This document shows positions 56,352-64,000 of a stretch of DNA of 64,000 nt, piece by piece (within the stretch, counting starts at the first letter, position 1; each line of letters begins with the position of its first letter). The position numbers were made by a program, and so were the translations under genes. Location of the stretch: assembly GCA_040779345.1 (NCBI GenBank), contig JBFONU010000001.1, positions 496,001 through 560,000 on the forward strand, in the 5' to 3' direction. The notes under the pieces were generated by a model. That model searched no databases. It worked only from the letters and a program-made list of their open reading frames with translations, and was not told the DNA's origin. Origin of the DNA: Thalassotalea_H sp040779345. Lineage in GTDB: Bacteria > Pseudomonadota > Gammaproteobacteria > Enterobacterales > Alteromonadaceae.

Positions 56352-56702
56352 TGGTGGAGCGGGGGGGAATCGAACCCCCGTCCAAAAAACCTACATCCTC
56401 GGTACTACATGCTTAGTCGATTATTTATTTAACCAATTAGACGCCAATCGACAGGCTTCGTCATGGTGAGCTTAATACTATTTCGCGGTTCAGCCTTAAG
56501 CGTGCTTCCCTCGCTATCCTATTTGGGGTGACCATCGATCCTCTAAGCAACAGGAAAGTTTATGAGGCGATGGCTAGCCTTAAGCGGCTAGTGCGAACGT
56601 TTCGTCGTTTGCAATTATAGTTTTGCGGCTTTTTACCAGGCCAACCGCCCCTGGGCATGCACCTTGGGTTTCGTGAATCTTGTCGAATCCTAGATCCGCC
56701 CC
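56352..56702 (-). ncRNA. ssrA: Transfer-messenger RNA (tmRNA)
   Basis: 351 bases. The 5' end GGGGCGG pairs with the 3' end CCGCUCC to form the acceptor stem, and CCA is encoded (56354-56352). The T-arm GGGGGTTCGATTCCCCC is intact. The resume codon is GCA at 56612 and the message reads ANDETFALAA then TAA (56612-56580); E. coli has ANDENYALAA. The ALAA end is the recognition signal for ClpXP and ClpAP. tmRNA with SmpB frees ribosomes stalled on broken mRNAs and tags the product. smpB lies directly upstream. Confidence 0.97.
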
Positions 56703-56719
56703 AAAGTTTTTACAATGTC

Positions 56720-56725
56720 ATTATA
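56720..56725 (-). promoter_or_regulatory. Probable -10 element of ssrA
   Basis: TATAAT on the minus strand, about 20 bases before the mature 5' end. The -35 region is poor. Processing by RNase P would make the mature end. Confidence 0.4.
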
Positions 56726-56807
56726 GCTGAAACTAGCCTATAAAGCGTATTGTACAGCGCTTACTTTCAATTAACAACGTGGTATTTTTTAACCAGTTAT
56801 CGATAAG

Positions 56808-57296
56808 TTAACGATCTAAATTCTTATTTTTCATTAATCGACCTTTATCTACTGCCCACTCTCGGTCTTTAATGTCAGAGCGTTTATCGTGGTCTTTTTT
56901 ACCTTTACCTAAATAAAATTCAAGTTTTACCCAACACGCTTTCCAATACATCGCTGTTGCTATTAATGAGTAGCCATCACGTTCGACGGCACCAATAAGT
57001 TTGTCTAACTCTCTACGGTTCAGTAGTAACTTTCGGTCACGATTAGGATCACAAACCACATGACTAGAAGCTGCGTTAAGCGGCATTATTTCGGCGCCTA
57101 ATAGGTAAGCTTCACGATCCTTAATATGCACGTAACAGTCTGATATATTGACTTTTCCGCTACGAATACTTTTAATTTCCCAACCTTGTAAGCTCATACC
57201 CCCTTCAAACTTATCAGTAAGTGAGTAGTTATGGCGTGCTTTTTTATTGAGTGCAATTGTATTGCTATTCGATTTTTTTGATTTCTTTTTTGACAT
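56808..57296 (-). CDS. smpB: SsrA-binding protein SmpB
   Basis: 162 residues, close to E. coli (160). It holds tmRNA in the ribosomal A site. The beta-barrel core starts HNYSLTDKFEGGMSLQGWEIK and the C-terminal tail DREWAVDKGRLMK enters the mRNA channel. The start is ATG at 57296 with GGAAAG upstream; an in-frame ATG at 57347 would add 17 unconserved residues. Confidence 0.96.
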   Translation of the reverse strand: MSKKKSKKSNSNTIALNKKARHNYSLTDKFEGGMSLQGWEIKSIRSGKVNISDCYVHIKDREAYLLGAEIMPLNAASSHVVCDPNRDRKLLLNRRELDKLIGAVERDGYSLIATAMYWKACWVKLEFYLGKGKKDHDKRSDIKDREWAVDKGRLMKNKNLDR

Positions 57297-57438
57297 TAGC
57301 TTTCCATCATTAACCGCGCCATTATACAAAGAATTATCATTTTTCATATGACTAATTTAGATTTTCTAAGACTTGACTAAGATTAATGTCTTTTATTATC
57401 ACCTTTGTTATCATTAGGCTTTAATTTTAGGGGGTTTG

Positions 57439-57882
57439 ATGCCATCAATTAGTCGAAGCGCTTTAGTCATGTTTAGCGTTGAACAAATGTACCAACTTAT
57501 CAATGATGTTTTAGCTTACCCTGAATTTATCCCTGATTGCGGTGACAGTAAAATAATTTCACAAAATGCTAATGAAATGACGGCGGCCTTGCTCGTTGCT
57601 AAAGGCGGTTTGAAGAAGTGGTTTACTACTCAAAATACGTTAGTTCAAAATAGTACAGTGAGCATGACTTTGGTCGATGGTCCTTTTAAAAATTTAGTGG
57701 GGAGCTGGCAGCTAACCTCGTTATCAGAAGATGCTTGTAAAATAAGTTTACACTTAGAATATGAATTTTCGAGTAAGGTATTTGATTTAGCTTTCGGTCG
57801 CGTATTTAATGGTATAGCGAATAATATGGTACAAGCGTTTACCGAGCGTGCCAAATCAGTTTATGGAGTAAAAATTGGATAG
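57439..57882 (+). CDS. ratA: RatA, START-like ribosome association toxin
   Basis: 147 residues. Coenzyme Q-binding/START-like family (E. coli RatA, formerly YfjG). In E. coli RatA is reported to bind 50S and block subunit joining; the mitochondrial relative Coq10 binds ubiquinone, so the physiological role is debated. ATG at 57439 with AGGGGG upstream; a TTG just before is ignored. Divergent from smpB, as in E. coli, and it overlaps ratB. Confidence 0.93.
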   Translation: MPSISRSALVMFSVEQMYQLINDVLAYPEFIPDCGDSKIISQNANEMTAALLVAKGGLKKWFTTQNTLVQNSTVSMTLVDGPFKNLVGSWQLTSLSEDACKISLHLEYEFSSKVFDLAFGRVFNGIANNMVQAFTERAKSVYGVKIG

Positions 57883-58255
57883 TTCAGAGATGGAAAGCAT
57901 AGCGAAAGAGACTACTTTGGTGCAAGTTGAAGTTGTTTTTGGTACCCCTACAGAGCAAGAGTTATTAGTTGTTGAGGTGTCTGAAGGCACTTCCGTTGAG
58001 CAAGTGATTAATTTGTCAGGTATTTTAAAAAGCTTTCCTGAAATTGATTTAAAGGTCAATAAAGTGGGAATTTGGAATAGGACGGCGAAATTAACTGATA
58101 GCATTAAGGATCTTGATCGTATTGAAATTTACCGTCCATTAATTGCCGATCCTAAAGAAGTAAGAAAACGCCGTGCAGATAAAGCAAAAGAAGAAGGTCG
58201 AGCAGACAAAGTGACCGGCGGTAGAGTTGATCCTAGAAGATCAAAAAGTCAATAA
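57875..58255 (+). CDS. ratB: RnfH family protein RatB
   Basis: 126 residues. Ubiquitin-like beta-grasp fold protein, UPF0125/RnfH, with the signature NKVGIWNRTAKLTDSI and DRIEIYRPLIADPKE and a basic tail. Function unknown; it is paired with ratA and was thought to be an antitoxin, but this is unproven. TTG at 57875 has GGAG about seven bases upstream and overlaps the ratA stop; ATG at 57890 is the alternative. Confidence 0.92.
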   Translation: MDSSEMESIAKETTLVQVEVVFGTPTEQELLVVEVSEGTSVEQVINLSGILKSFPEIDLKVNKVGIWNRTAKLTDSIKDLDRIEIYRPLIADPKEVRKRRADKAKEEGRADKVTGGRVDPRRSKSQ

Positions 58256-58323
58256 GGGCTTTTTTAATTCTACCTATATCCATTTTTGTTAGTAAATAAT
58301 GTGTTAGTACGAAGTGATTCAAA

Positions 58324-58348
58324 AAAAAGCAGCTGGTAAGCTGCTTTT
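58324..58348. terminator. Bidirectional terminator between ratB and bamE
   Basis: AAAAGCAGCT-ggta-AGCTGCTTTT (58325-58348), a perfect 10-bp stem with A-run and T-run on the two sides. Confidence 0.88.
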
Positions 58349-58369
58349 CTGTATGTGCTGTGTTCTAGC

Positions 58370-58717
58370 TTAGTTTACGATAGGAGTATAATAACTTTCA
58401 GGAAGTTCAAAATCACCTTGTGCATCAACAAGTTTATTTTCTTCAAACTTTACAACAAATTCTTTTGTCGAGTTAAATTTATCATTTCTACCTGACTTAA
58501 ATCGATAGACGTAATGCCAAGTGTTTTTGTTAAAAGAATCAAGTACCACAGGGCTACCAAGGACAAATTTAACTTGTTCTTTAGTCATGCCTATTTGTAA
58601 TTTGTCGATGTCTTTTTGCTCTAAATAGTTGCCTTGCGGAATATCAATACGAAAAATCCAGCTTGAACATGCAGAAATTGATAATACTAAACTGATAACT
58701 AAAACTCGAAACAACAT
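58370..58717 (-). CDS. bamE: Outer membrane assembly lipoprotein BamE
   Basis: 115 residues. Lipoprotein signal with lipobox LSISAC (C17), then the SmpA/OmlA domain: GNYLEQKDIDKLQIGMTKEQ and FVLGSPVV are the family core. BamE stabilises the BamA-BamD complex that folds outer-membrane proteins. It lies between ratAB and recN in the usual order. Confidence 0.95.
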   Translation of the reverse strand: MLFRVLVISLVLSISACSSWIFRIDIPQGNYLEQKDIDKLQIGMTKEQVKFVLGSPVVLDSFNKNTWHYVYRFKSGRNDKFNSTKEFVVKFEENKLVDAQGDFELPESYYTPIVN

Positions 58718-58808
58718 GATAATACATTTATCCTATAAATAATGAACGGGGATAATAACTAAGCCAGCCATCAGATACAAAAGATTTTTAGTTTATTTCT
58801 TGATCTGT

Positions 58809-60476
58809 TTAACTTGCCAGTAATTCCTCTGCGTTTGCTAGGCTATTATTTGTGATCTTATCGCCTGCGAGTAAACGCGCAATTTCTTGGACTCGAGCAT
58901 TTTTAGATAGTTCCGTGACTTTAGTTTCAGTATGCTCGCCATCCGTTAATTTAGTGACAAATAACTGTTGATGACCTTTACTTGCGACCTGTGGTAAATG
59001 GGTAACGCAAATAACTTGAGTGTTATGAGCAAGTTGTTGTAACTTGCTACCCACCATTGCCGCCGTTGGACCGCTAATACCAACATCAACTTCATCAAAT
59101 ATTAGTGTTGGCGTTACAATTTTGTCGGCGAGTATCACCTGAATGGCTAAACTGATCCGAGATAGTTCACCACCTGAGGCTACCTTATTCATTGGAGCAA
59201 GTTCCTGTCCGGGGTTTAAACTAATTAAAAAATTAATCTCATCGAAACCATGCGAAGTTAGCTTTCGGTTTTCGCTTGATTCAATACTCACAGAAAACTG
59301 ACCATGCTCCATATTAAGCTCATGCATACTTTTGGTGATTTTCTTGCTGAGTTTTTGTGCCGCACTGATTCTTGATTTAGTGAGCTTTTTGGCACTTTCA
59401 CTATAGTTATTTTCAGCGTTTTCAATTTCTTGGTAAATAACATTTAAACGAGATTCATCACTAGAGATCAATGTAAGCTCTTGTTTAAGTTGTTGATGAA
59501 ATTCGGCTAAATTTTCAGGTGCTACCTTATGTTTTTTCGCTAACTGTACTGCAGTAGAAAATCGCTCTTCAATCATTTGATATGTACTGGGGTCTAGCTC
59601 TAGTCGATCGTAATAACTTTTTAGCTCGTTATTGGCATCTTCTAATTGCAATAAACTTTCATTAAGTTGCGATGAAAGCTCAGTGAGTTTGGGATCTAAT
59701 TCGGCTAATAAATTAATTTTTTCACAAGTGTTTCTTAAGCTATCAGTAATATTAAATTGTTCGTTTTCTGATAATGACTGCAAAGCTGACAAAGACATTT
59801 CCAATAACTGCTGACTGTTACTATGACGTTTATAATCATTGTCCAATTGCTCAAATTCACCTTCAACAAGAGCAAATTCATCAAGCTCATTGACCTGATA
59901 CTGTAATAATTGTTGTTGAGCATTTCGTTGAGTTTGATTTTCTTGAAGTTTTTTACTTTCATGGTTTAGCGCTTGCCATTGTTGAAAGTGAAATTGTAAC
60001 TTAGCTAATAAGTCACTATGCTCCGCATAACTATCAATGAGTTGGCGTTGCTCTGAAGCTTTGACTATTAGTTGATGTTCGTGTTGGCCATGAATGTTAA
60101 TTAAAAAGTGGCCGATTTCTTTTAATTGGGCGAGTGGCACTTGGCTACCATTGATAAATGCTTTGGAGCGTCCTTCTGCTGAAATTAATCGTCGAAGAAT
60201 ACATTCATTGTCTTCTGTAGAAATTTCATTTTTTTCTAACCACTTTTGAGCTGGTGTATTATCACAGATAGTAAATGTAGCTGACAGTTCAGCTTTTTTA
60301 CAATTAGGTCGTACAACATTTGTTACTGCGCGATCCCCTAAACAAAGACCAAGTGCATCAATAGCGATTGATTTACCTGCCCCTGTTTCACCCGTTATTG
60401 TGGTCATACCGTTGCGCCAGTCAATATCAAGCGAGCGAACAATGGCAAAGTTTTGAATGTTTAATTGTAAAAGCAT
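58809..60476 (-). CDS. recN: DNA repair protein RecN
   Basis: 555 residues. SMC-like ATPase of double-strand break repair. Walker A GETGAGKS at 29-36; long coiled coil in the middle; ABC signature LSRISLAIQ and Walker B LIFDEVDVGISG near the C-terminus. Starts at ATG 60476 (MLLQLNIQNFAIV); an in-frame ATG at 60539 would add 21 residues and lies across the operator-like repeat, so it is rejected. Likely SOS-controlled, see 60488-60523. Confidence 0.95.
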   Translation of the reverse strand: MLLQLNIQNFAIVRSLDIDWRNGMTTITGETGAGKSIAIDALGLCLGDRAVTNVVRPNCKKAELSATFTICDNTPAQKWLEKNEISTEDNECILRRLISAEGRSKAFINGSQVPLAQLKEIGHFLINIHGQHEHQLIVKASEQRQLIDSYAEHSDLLAKLQFHFQQWQALNHESKKLQENQTQRNAQQQLLQYQVNELDEFALVEGEFEQLDNDYKRHSNSQQLLEMSLSALQSLSENEQFNITDSLRNTCEKINLLAELDPKLTELSSQLNESLLQLEDANNELKSYYDRLELDPSTYQMIEERFSTAVQLAKKHKVAPENLAEFHQQLKQELTLISSDESRLNVIYQEIENAENNYSESAKKLTKSRISAAQKLSKKITKSMHELNMEHGQFSVSIESSENRKLTSHGFDEINFLISLNPGQELAPMNKVASGGELSRISLAIQVILADKIVTPTLIFDEVDVGISGPTAAMVGSKLQQLAHNTQVICVTHLPQVASKGHQQLFVTKLTDGEHTETKVTELSKNARVQEIARLLAGDKITNNSLANAEELLAS

Positions 60477-60487
60477 AACCGATCCAA

Positions 60488-60523
60488 TACTGTATAAATA
60501 CTTAGGTGTTAATTTATACAGTA
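60488..60523 (-). promoter_or_regulatory. LexA-like operator and inverted repeat at recN promoter
   Basis: TACTGTATAAAT (60488-60499) and its exact reverse complement (60512-60523) form a 12-bp inverted repeat with a 12-base spacer. On the minus strand CTGT-N8-ACAC matches a LexA box with one mismatch and includes TATAAA as a likely -10. E. coli recN also has several LexA boxes over its promoter. Assignment to LexA is inference from half-site match and gene identity. Confidence 0.6.
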
Positions 60524-60600
60524 AATAGGGAGGATTCAATAGTTTTTTTATGAATATAGGTAATTAACTGTTTTACCGATGAATATTTTTATAAGGCGGG

Positions 60601-61482
60601 TTAATAGAGCTTGTTACCCCAACTTAATTTACTTCTTAAAACATTAAAGTAGTTATGATCAAGCGGGTGAACAAGGCGAAGCGTATTACTACTTTTTCTA
60701 ATAATGACTTCATCTCCGGGCATTACCGCAAGAATTACGTGTCCATCGCAACTCACTTGTAAATTTTCGTAGTTTTCGTTGGCGAGAATTAATTTTATTT
60801 CACTGTTACCATCGACTACTATAGGTCTACTGGTTAATGTATGAGGAAACATCGGCACGAGTGACAGGGCGCTTAAATTTGGCGTTAAAATTGGACCGCC
60901 TGCTGACATGGAATAAGCAGTTGAACCTGTTGGTGTTGACACGATCAGGCCATCTGAGCGTTGACTAAACATAAAGCTGCCATCAATATACACTTCAAAC
61001 TCAATCATGCTTGCCACTTTGCCAGCATGGAGTACGGCTTCATTTACCGCACTATTTGAACTTTTCAACTTGCCATGTCTATATACTTCAGCTTCAATAA
61101 TAAACCGTTGTTCAGACCGAGATTTTCCGGCAAGGATTTGTGTCAATGGTTCAATCAGATCATCAGGAGATAAGTCTGTTAAAAAACCTAGGTTTCCTCG
61201 GTTTACACCGAGCACATCAATATCATAACAAGATAAAACCCTTGCTGCGCCTAGCATGTATCCATCGCCACCAACCACAATAGCGAGCTCTGCTATTTCA
61301 CCTATCTCGGTGACAGTGTTAATTTTTATATTATCAAAGTCTAGAGAGTTAGCGACAGAAGTTTCCACCACAACTTGATAACCTTGCTTGTCAAGAAATT
61401 GGTATAATGCAGTGATGGTTATACCTGCACCATTGTGGTTTGGTTTGCCAATTAAACCTATGGTTTTATAAAGTTTACTCAT
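60601..61482 (-). CDS. nadK: NAD kinase
   Basis: 293 residues, one more than E. coli. Phosphorylates NAD to NADP. The catalytic GGDG is at 71-74 (D73 is the base), with NEAVLHAGK and GSTAYSMSAGGPI as substrate loops. The start ATG 61482 matches the family; an in-frame ATG at 61554 would add 24 residues. Divergent from grpE and upstream of recN as in E. coli. Confidence 0.96.
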   Translation of the reverse strand: MSKLYKTIGLIGKPNHNGAGITITALYQFLDKQGYQVVVETSVANSLDFDNIKINTVTEIGEIAELAIVVGGDGYMLGAARVLSCYDIDVLGVNRGNLGFLTDLSPDDLIEPLTQILAGKSRSEQRFIIEAEVYRHGKLKSSNSAVNEAVLHAGKVASMIEFEVYIDGSFMFSQRSDGLIVSTPTGSTAYSMSAGGPILTPNLSALSLVPMFPHTLTSRPIVVDGNSEIKLILANENYENLQVSCDGHVILAVMPGDEVIIRKSSNTLRLVHPLDHNYFNVLRSKLSWGNKLY

Positions 61483-61580
61483 ATTAAATATATATAGGGA
61501 ATTTCTTACTATTAACAGCAGTTTGGCTGTATTTTTATCGCTTGTAAAGTTCACTTTTTTATAAATGTTCTACATTTGTT

Positions 61581-61608
61581 CTTGAATCATCAGAACAAGA
61601 CCCCATAA
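61581..61608 (+). promoter_or_regulatory. Sigma-32 (heat-shock) promoter of grpE
   Basis: CTTGAAT at 61581-61587 and CCCCATAA at 61601-61608, with 14 bases between CTTGAA and CCCCAT, match the RpoH consensus (CTTGAAA, CCCCATNT) almost fully. Confidence 0.85.
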
Positions 61609-61665
61609 TTAGCAACATTGTTATTATTATTCGTCGTCTTTTAACGATTTATCTTGGAGTTTTTC

Positions 61666-62301
61666 ATGACTAACGAGTCAACAGAGAATAAGAGTGCTGA
61701 AGAAATAGCAGCTGATGAACTAGCTGCACAAATTATTGATGAAGCTGAAGAGCAGGTTGAAGTACAACTTGATGCTGCCGCTGATAATATTAGTCCAGAA
61801 CAAGAAAAAATAAACGAGCTTGAGTTAGCATTATCGGCAGCTCAAGCAACAGTTTCTGATCAAAAAGATTCTGTGATCCGCGCAAAAGCGGAAGTAGACA
61901 ATGTTCGTCGTCGTGCAGCACAAGATGTTGAGAAAGCCCGTAAATTTGCTCTTGAAAAATTTGCCGGAGAAATGCTTGTAACGGTCGATAATTTAGAGAG
62001 AGCATTACAAAGTATCGATAAAGAAGAAGAAAACAATAAAGGCATTATTGAAGGTGTAGAATTAACTCTACAAGGCTTAATTGCTTCTTTAGAAAAGTTT
62101 GGTGTTAAAAGTGTGGATCCACAAGATCAACCGTTTAACCCTGAACTTCATCAAGCTATGTCGATGCAAGAAGTTGAAGGTGTTGCTCCTAATACCGTTA
62201 TCGCTGTTATGCAAAAAGGCTATGAACTCAATGGTCGTTTAATTCGCCCGGCAATGGTTATGGTTTCAAAAGCGGCGCCAAGCGTTGATACTTCAGCATA
62301 A
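61666..62301 (+). CDS. grpE: Nucleotide exchange factor GrpE
   Basis: 211 residues. Acidic unstructured N-terminus (1-45), long coiled coil (about 47-105) and C-terminal beta domain with NPELHQAMSM and ELNGRLIRPAMVMV. It releases ADP from DnaK. ATG at 61666 with GGAG eight bases upstream; a TTG at 61654 is ignored. Followed by a terminator and then dnaK with its own promoter. Confidence 0.96.
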   Translation: MTNESTENKSAEEIAADELAAQIIDEAEEQVEVQLDAAADNISPEQEKINELELALSAAQATVSDQKDSVIRAKAEVDNVRRRAAQDVEKARKFALEKFAGEMLVTVDNLERALQSIDKEEENNKGIIEGVELTLQGLIASLEKFGVKSVDPQDQPFNPELHQAMSMQEVEGVAPNTVIAVMQKGYELNGRLIRPAMVMVSKAAPSVDTSA

Positions 62302-62318
62302 ATAAAACTGAAAGTAAT

Positions 62319-62349
62319 AAAAAAACCAGACTTTTTGTCTGGTTTTTTT
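62319..62349 (+). terminator. Terminator of grpE
   Basis: AAAAAACCAGAC-ttttt-GTCTGGTTTTTTT, a perfect 12-bp stem with T-run. It makes grpE and dnaK separate units. Confidence 0.9.
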
Positions 62350-62473
62350 ATTCGTTAAGTGTTCAAGCTTATAAAAAACCTTAAATTGTAGTCAGTAAAA
62401 GAGAAATAACGTCTAAGCGCGATTGAAAGAAATAAAAAATGTAACTTTTTTTTACTTTTTTTAGTTGTGAACA

Positions 62474-62502
62474 GTTGAAATATATTTACCTGACCCCAAT
62501 TT
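62474..62502 (+). promoter_or_regulatory. Sigma-32-like promoter of dnaK
   Basis: GTTGAAA at 62474-62480 and CCCCAATTT at 62494-62502 with a 13-base spacer, close to the RpoH consensus. Leader about 45 bases to the ATG. Confidence 0.72.
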
Positions 62503-62551
62503 AATCTTCATCAACATATTTAATTAATTTTAATATTCGGAGGTCCTCATT

Positions 62552-64000
62552 ATGGGCAAAATTATTGGTATTGACCTAGGGACAACAAACTCATGTGTTG
62601 CTGTACTAGATGGCGACAATGTTCGTGTAATTGAAAATGCAGAAGGCGATCGTACAACCCCTTCAATTATTGCATACACAGAAGAAGGCGAAACGTTAGT
62701 TGGTCAACCAGCTAAACGTCAGTCTGTGACTAACCCAAAAAATACATTATTTGCAATTAAGCGTTTAATTGGTCGTCGTTTTGAAGACGAAGAAGTACAA
62801 CGCGATATAAAAATTATGCCTTTTGGTATTGTTAAAGCCGACAACGGCGATGCATGGGTTACCGCACGTGATAAAAACGTTGCGCCACCACAAGTATCAG
62901 CCGAAGTTTTAGCAAAAATGAAAAAAACTGCCGAAGACTTTTTAGGTGAAACTGTTACTGAAGCAGTAATTACTGTGCCTGCTTACTTTAACGATTCACA
63001 ACGTCAAGCAACTAAAGATGCTGGTCGTATTGCGGGTCTTGATGTTAAACGTATCATCAACGAGCCAACAGCTGCAGCACTTGCTTACGGTATGGACAAA
63101 AAGCAAGGCGATAAAGTTGTTGCGGTATACGATTTAGGCGGTGGTACATTCGATATCTCAATTATTGAAATTGATGAAGTTGAAGGTGAGCATACTTTTG
63201 AAGTATTAGCGACTAACGGCGACACGCACTTAGGTGGTGAAGATTTCGATAACCGTTTAATCAACTACTTAGTAGCTGAATTTAAGAAAGACCAAGGTAT
63301 GGATTTAACAACTGATCCATTAGCGATGCAACGTCTTAAAGAAGCGGCTGAAAAAGCCAAATGTGAGCTATCTTCTGCGCAACAAACAGATGTGAATTTA
63401 CCTTACATTACCGCTGACGGTTCTGGTCCTAAGCACATGAACATTAAAGTGACACGTGCAAAGTTAGAGTCACTTGTTGAAGATATGGTAAAAGCGACTT
63501 TAGAGCCACTTAAGCAAGCGCTAAAAGATGCTGACTTATCAGTAAGTGACGTAAATGACGTTATCTTAGTAGGTGGTCAATCTCGTATGCCAATGGTTCA
63601 AAAAGCGGTAAGTGAGTTTTTCGGTAAAGAGCCACGTAAAGACGTTAACCCTGATGAAGCGGTAGCTTCTGGTGCAGCGATTCAAGCGGGTGTTCTTTCT
63701 GGTGATGTTACTGACGTTCTTCTTTTAGATGTTACGCCATTATCATTAGGGATTGAAACAATGGGTGGTGTGATGACTAAGGTTATCGACAAAAACACCA
63801 CTATCCCAACCAAGCAATCGCAAACATTCTCAACAGCTGACGATAACCAAGCTGCGGTAACTGTACATGTGGTTCAAGGTGAGCGTAAGCAAGCATCTGC
63901 TAACAAATCTCTTGGTCAATTCAACCTTGAAGGTATTGATCCAGCACCACGTGGTACGCCACAAATTGAAGTAACTTTCGATATTGATGCGGATGGTATC
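62552..64000 (+). CDS. dnaK: Chaperone DnaK (Hsp70), N-terminal part, cut by right edge
   Basis: 483 residues are visible; the gene runs off the window in frame. Nucleotide-binding domain motifs are IGIDLGTTNSC at the start, VYDLGGGTFDIS near 195 and VLVGGQSRMP-type IILVGGQSRMP near 340; the substrate-binding domain begins after the linker DVLLLDVTPLSLGIET near 390. ATG at 62552 has CGGAGG nine bases upstream. dnaJ is expected downstream, outside the window. Confidence 0.98.
   Translation, partial: MGKIIGIDLGTTNSCVAVLDGDNVRVIENAEGDRTTPSIIAYTEEGETLVGQPAKRQSVTNPKNTLFAIKRLIGRRFEDEEVQRDIKIMPFGIVKADNGDAWVTARDKNVAPPQVSAEVLAKMKKTAEDFLGETVTEAVITVPAYFNDSQRQATKDAGRIAGLDVKRIINEPTAAALAYGMDKKQGDKVVAVYDLGGGTFDISIIEIDEVEGEHTFEVLATNGDTHLGGEDFDNRLINYLVAEFKKDQGMDLTTDPLAMQRLKEAAEKAKCELSSAQQTDVNLPYITADGSGPKHMNIKVTRAKLESLVEDMVKATLEPLKQALKDADLSVSDVNDVILVGGQSRMPMVQKAVSEFFGKEPRKDVNPDEAVASGAAIQAGVLSGDVTDVLLLDVTPLSLGIETMGGVMTKVIDKNTTIPTKQSQTFSTADDNQAAVTVHVVQGERKQASANKSLGQFNLEGIDPAPRGTPQIEVTFDIDADGI

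Overview
The window is AT-rich chromosomal DNA of a gammaproteobacterium. Gene order (lipA-lipB-ybeD-dacA-rlpA-rodA-mrdA-rlmH-rsfS-nadD-holA-lptE-leuS-ybeL; smrB/prmB-aroC; smpB/ssrA, ratA-ratB/bamE-recN-nadK/grpE-dnaK) is the Escherichia/Vibrio/Shewanella type. Protein style, base composition and a 7TMR-DISM hybrid kinase next to a REC-EAL protein suggest a marine Alteromonadales bacterium, perhaps Colwelliaceae (Colwellia/Thalassotalea); that genus-level guess is inference. No tRNA, rRNA, CRISPR array, transposase or prophage genes were seen. The only RNA gene recognised is tmRNA.

Layout. 1-1150: N-terminal part of a minus-strand two-component-type beta-propeller sensor that runs off the left edge. 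1296-9600: an M16 (pitrilysin-like) peptidase, sixA, smrB diverging from prmB-aroC, an HcaT-like MFS transporter and a periplasmic solute-binding protein. 9729-22944 (minus): lipoate synthesis (lipA-lipB), dacA, the cell-elongation block rlpA-rodA-mrdA, rlmH-rsfS, nadD-holA, lptE-leuS. 23192-26181: ybeL-like zinc-ribbon gene and a Lon-family protease. 26743-41450: a complete 13-gene respiratory complex I operon nuoA-B-CD-E-F-G-H-I-J-K-L-M-N, genes mostly overlapping by 1-8 bases. 41418-43208: the accessory spot of the window (below). 43209-46121: a solenoid lipoprotein and a DEAD-box helicase with a long leader. 46194-50846: M20 peptidase, GNAT acetyltransferase, Gfo/Idh oxidoreductase, DUF3010 protein and two unknowns. 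50950-56096: hybrid histidine kinase and REC-EAL phosphodiesterase. 56352-61482: ssrA, smpB, ratA-ratB, bamE, recN, nadK. 61666-64000: grpE and dnaK (cut by the right edge), each with its own heat-shock-type promoter.

Most interesting region. Directly after nuoN a segment of about 239 bp (last codons of nuoN plus a small convergent membrane-protein gene) occurs again at 42757-42992, about nine bases in ten identical by eye. Between the copies is one orphan gene (41789-42688) for a secreted, six-cysteine protein with a hydrophobic core and a Gly-rich tail, preceded by six direct copies of an 11-bp repeat. The second copy of the small membrane gene keeps its ribosome site and frame but has lost its start codon. 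This looks like a cargo insertion or duplication at the nuoN 3' end; a secreted protein/membrane partner pair is a hypothesis only.

Other regulatory structure read directly: sigma-32-like promoters before grpE and dnaK, a 12-bp inverted repeat with LexA-like half sites before recN, a TATAAT promoter and stem-loop leader before the helicase, and perfect hairpin terminators between most convergent gene pairs.
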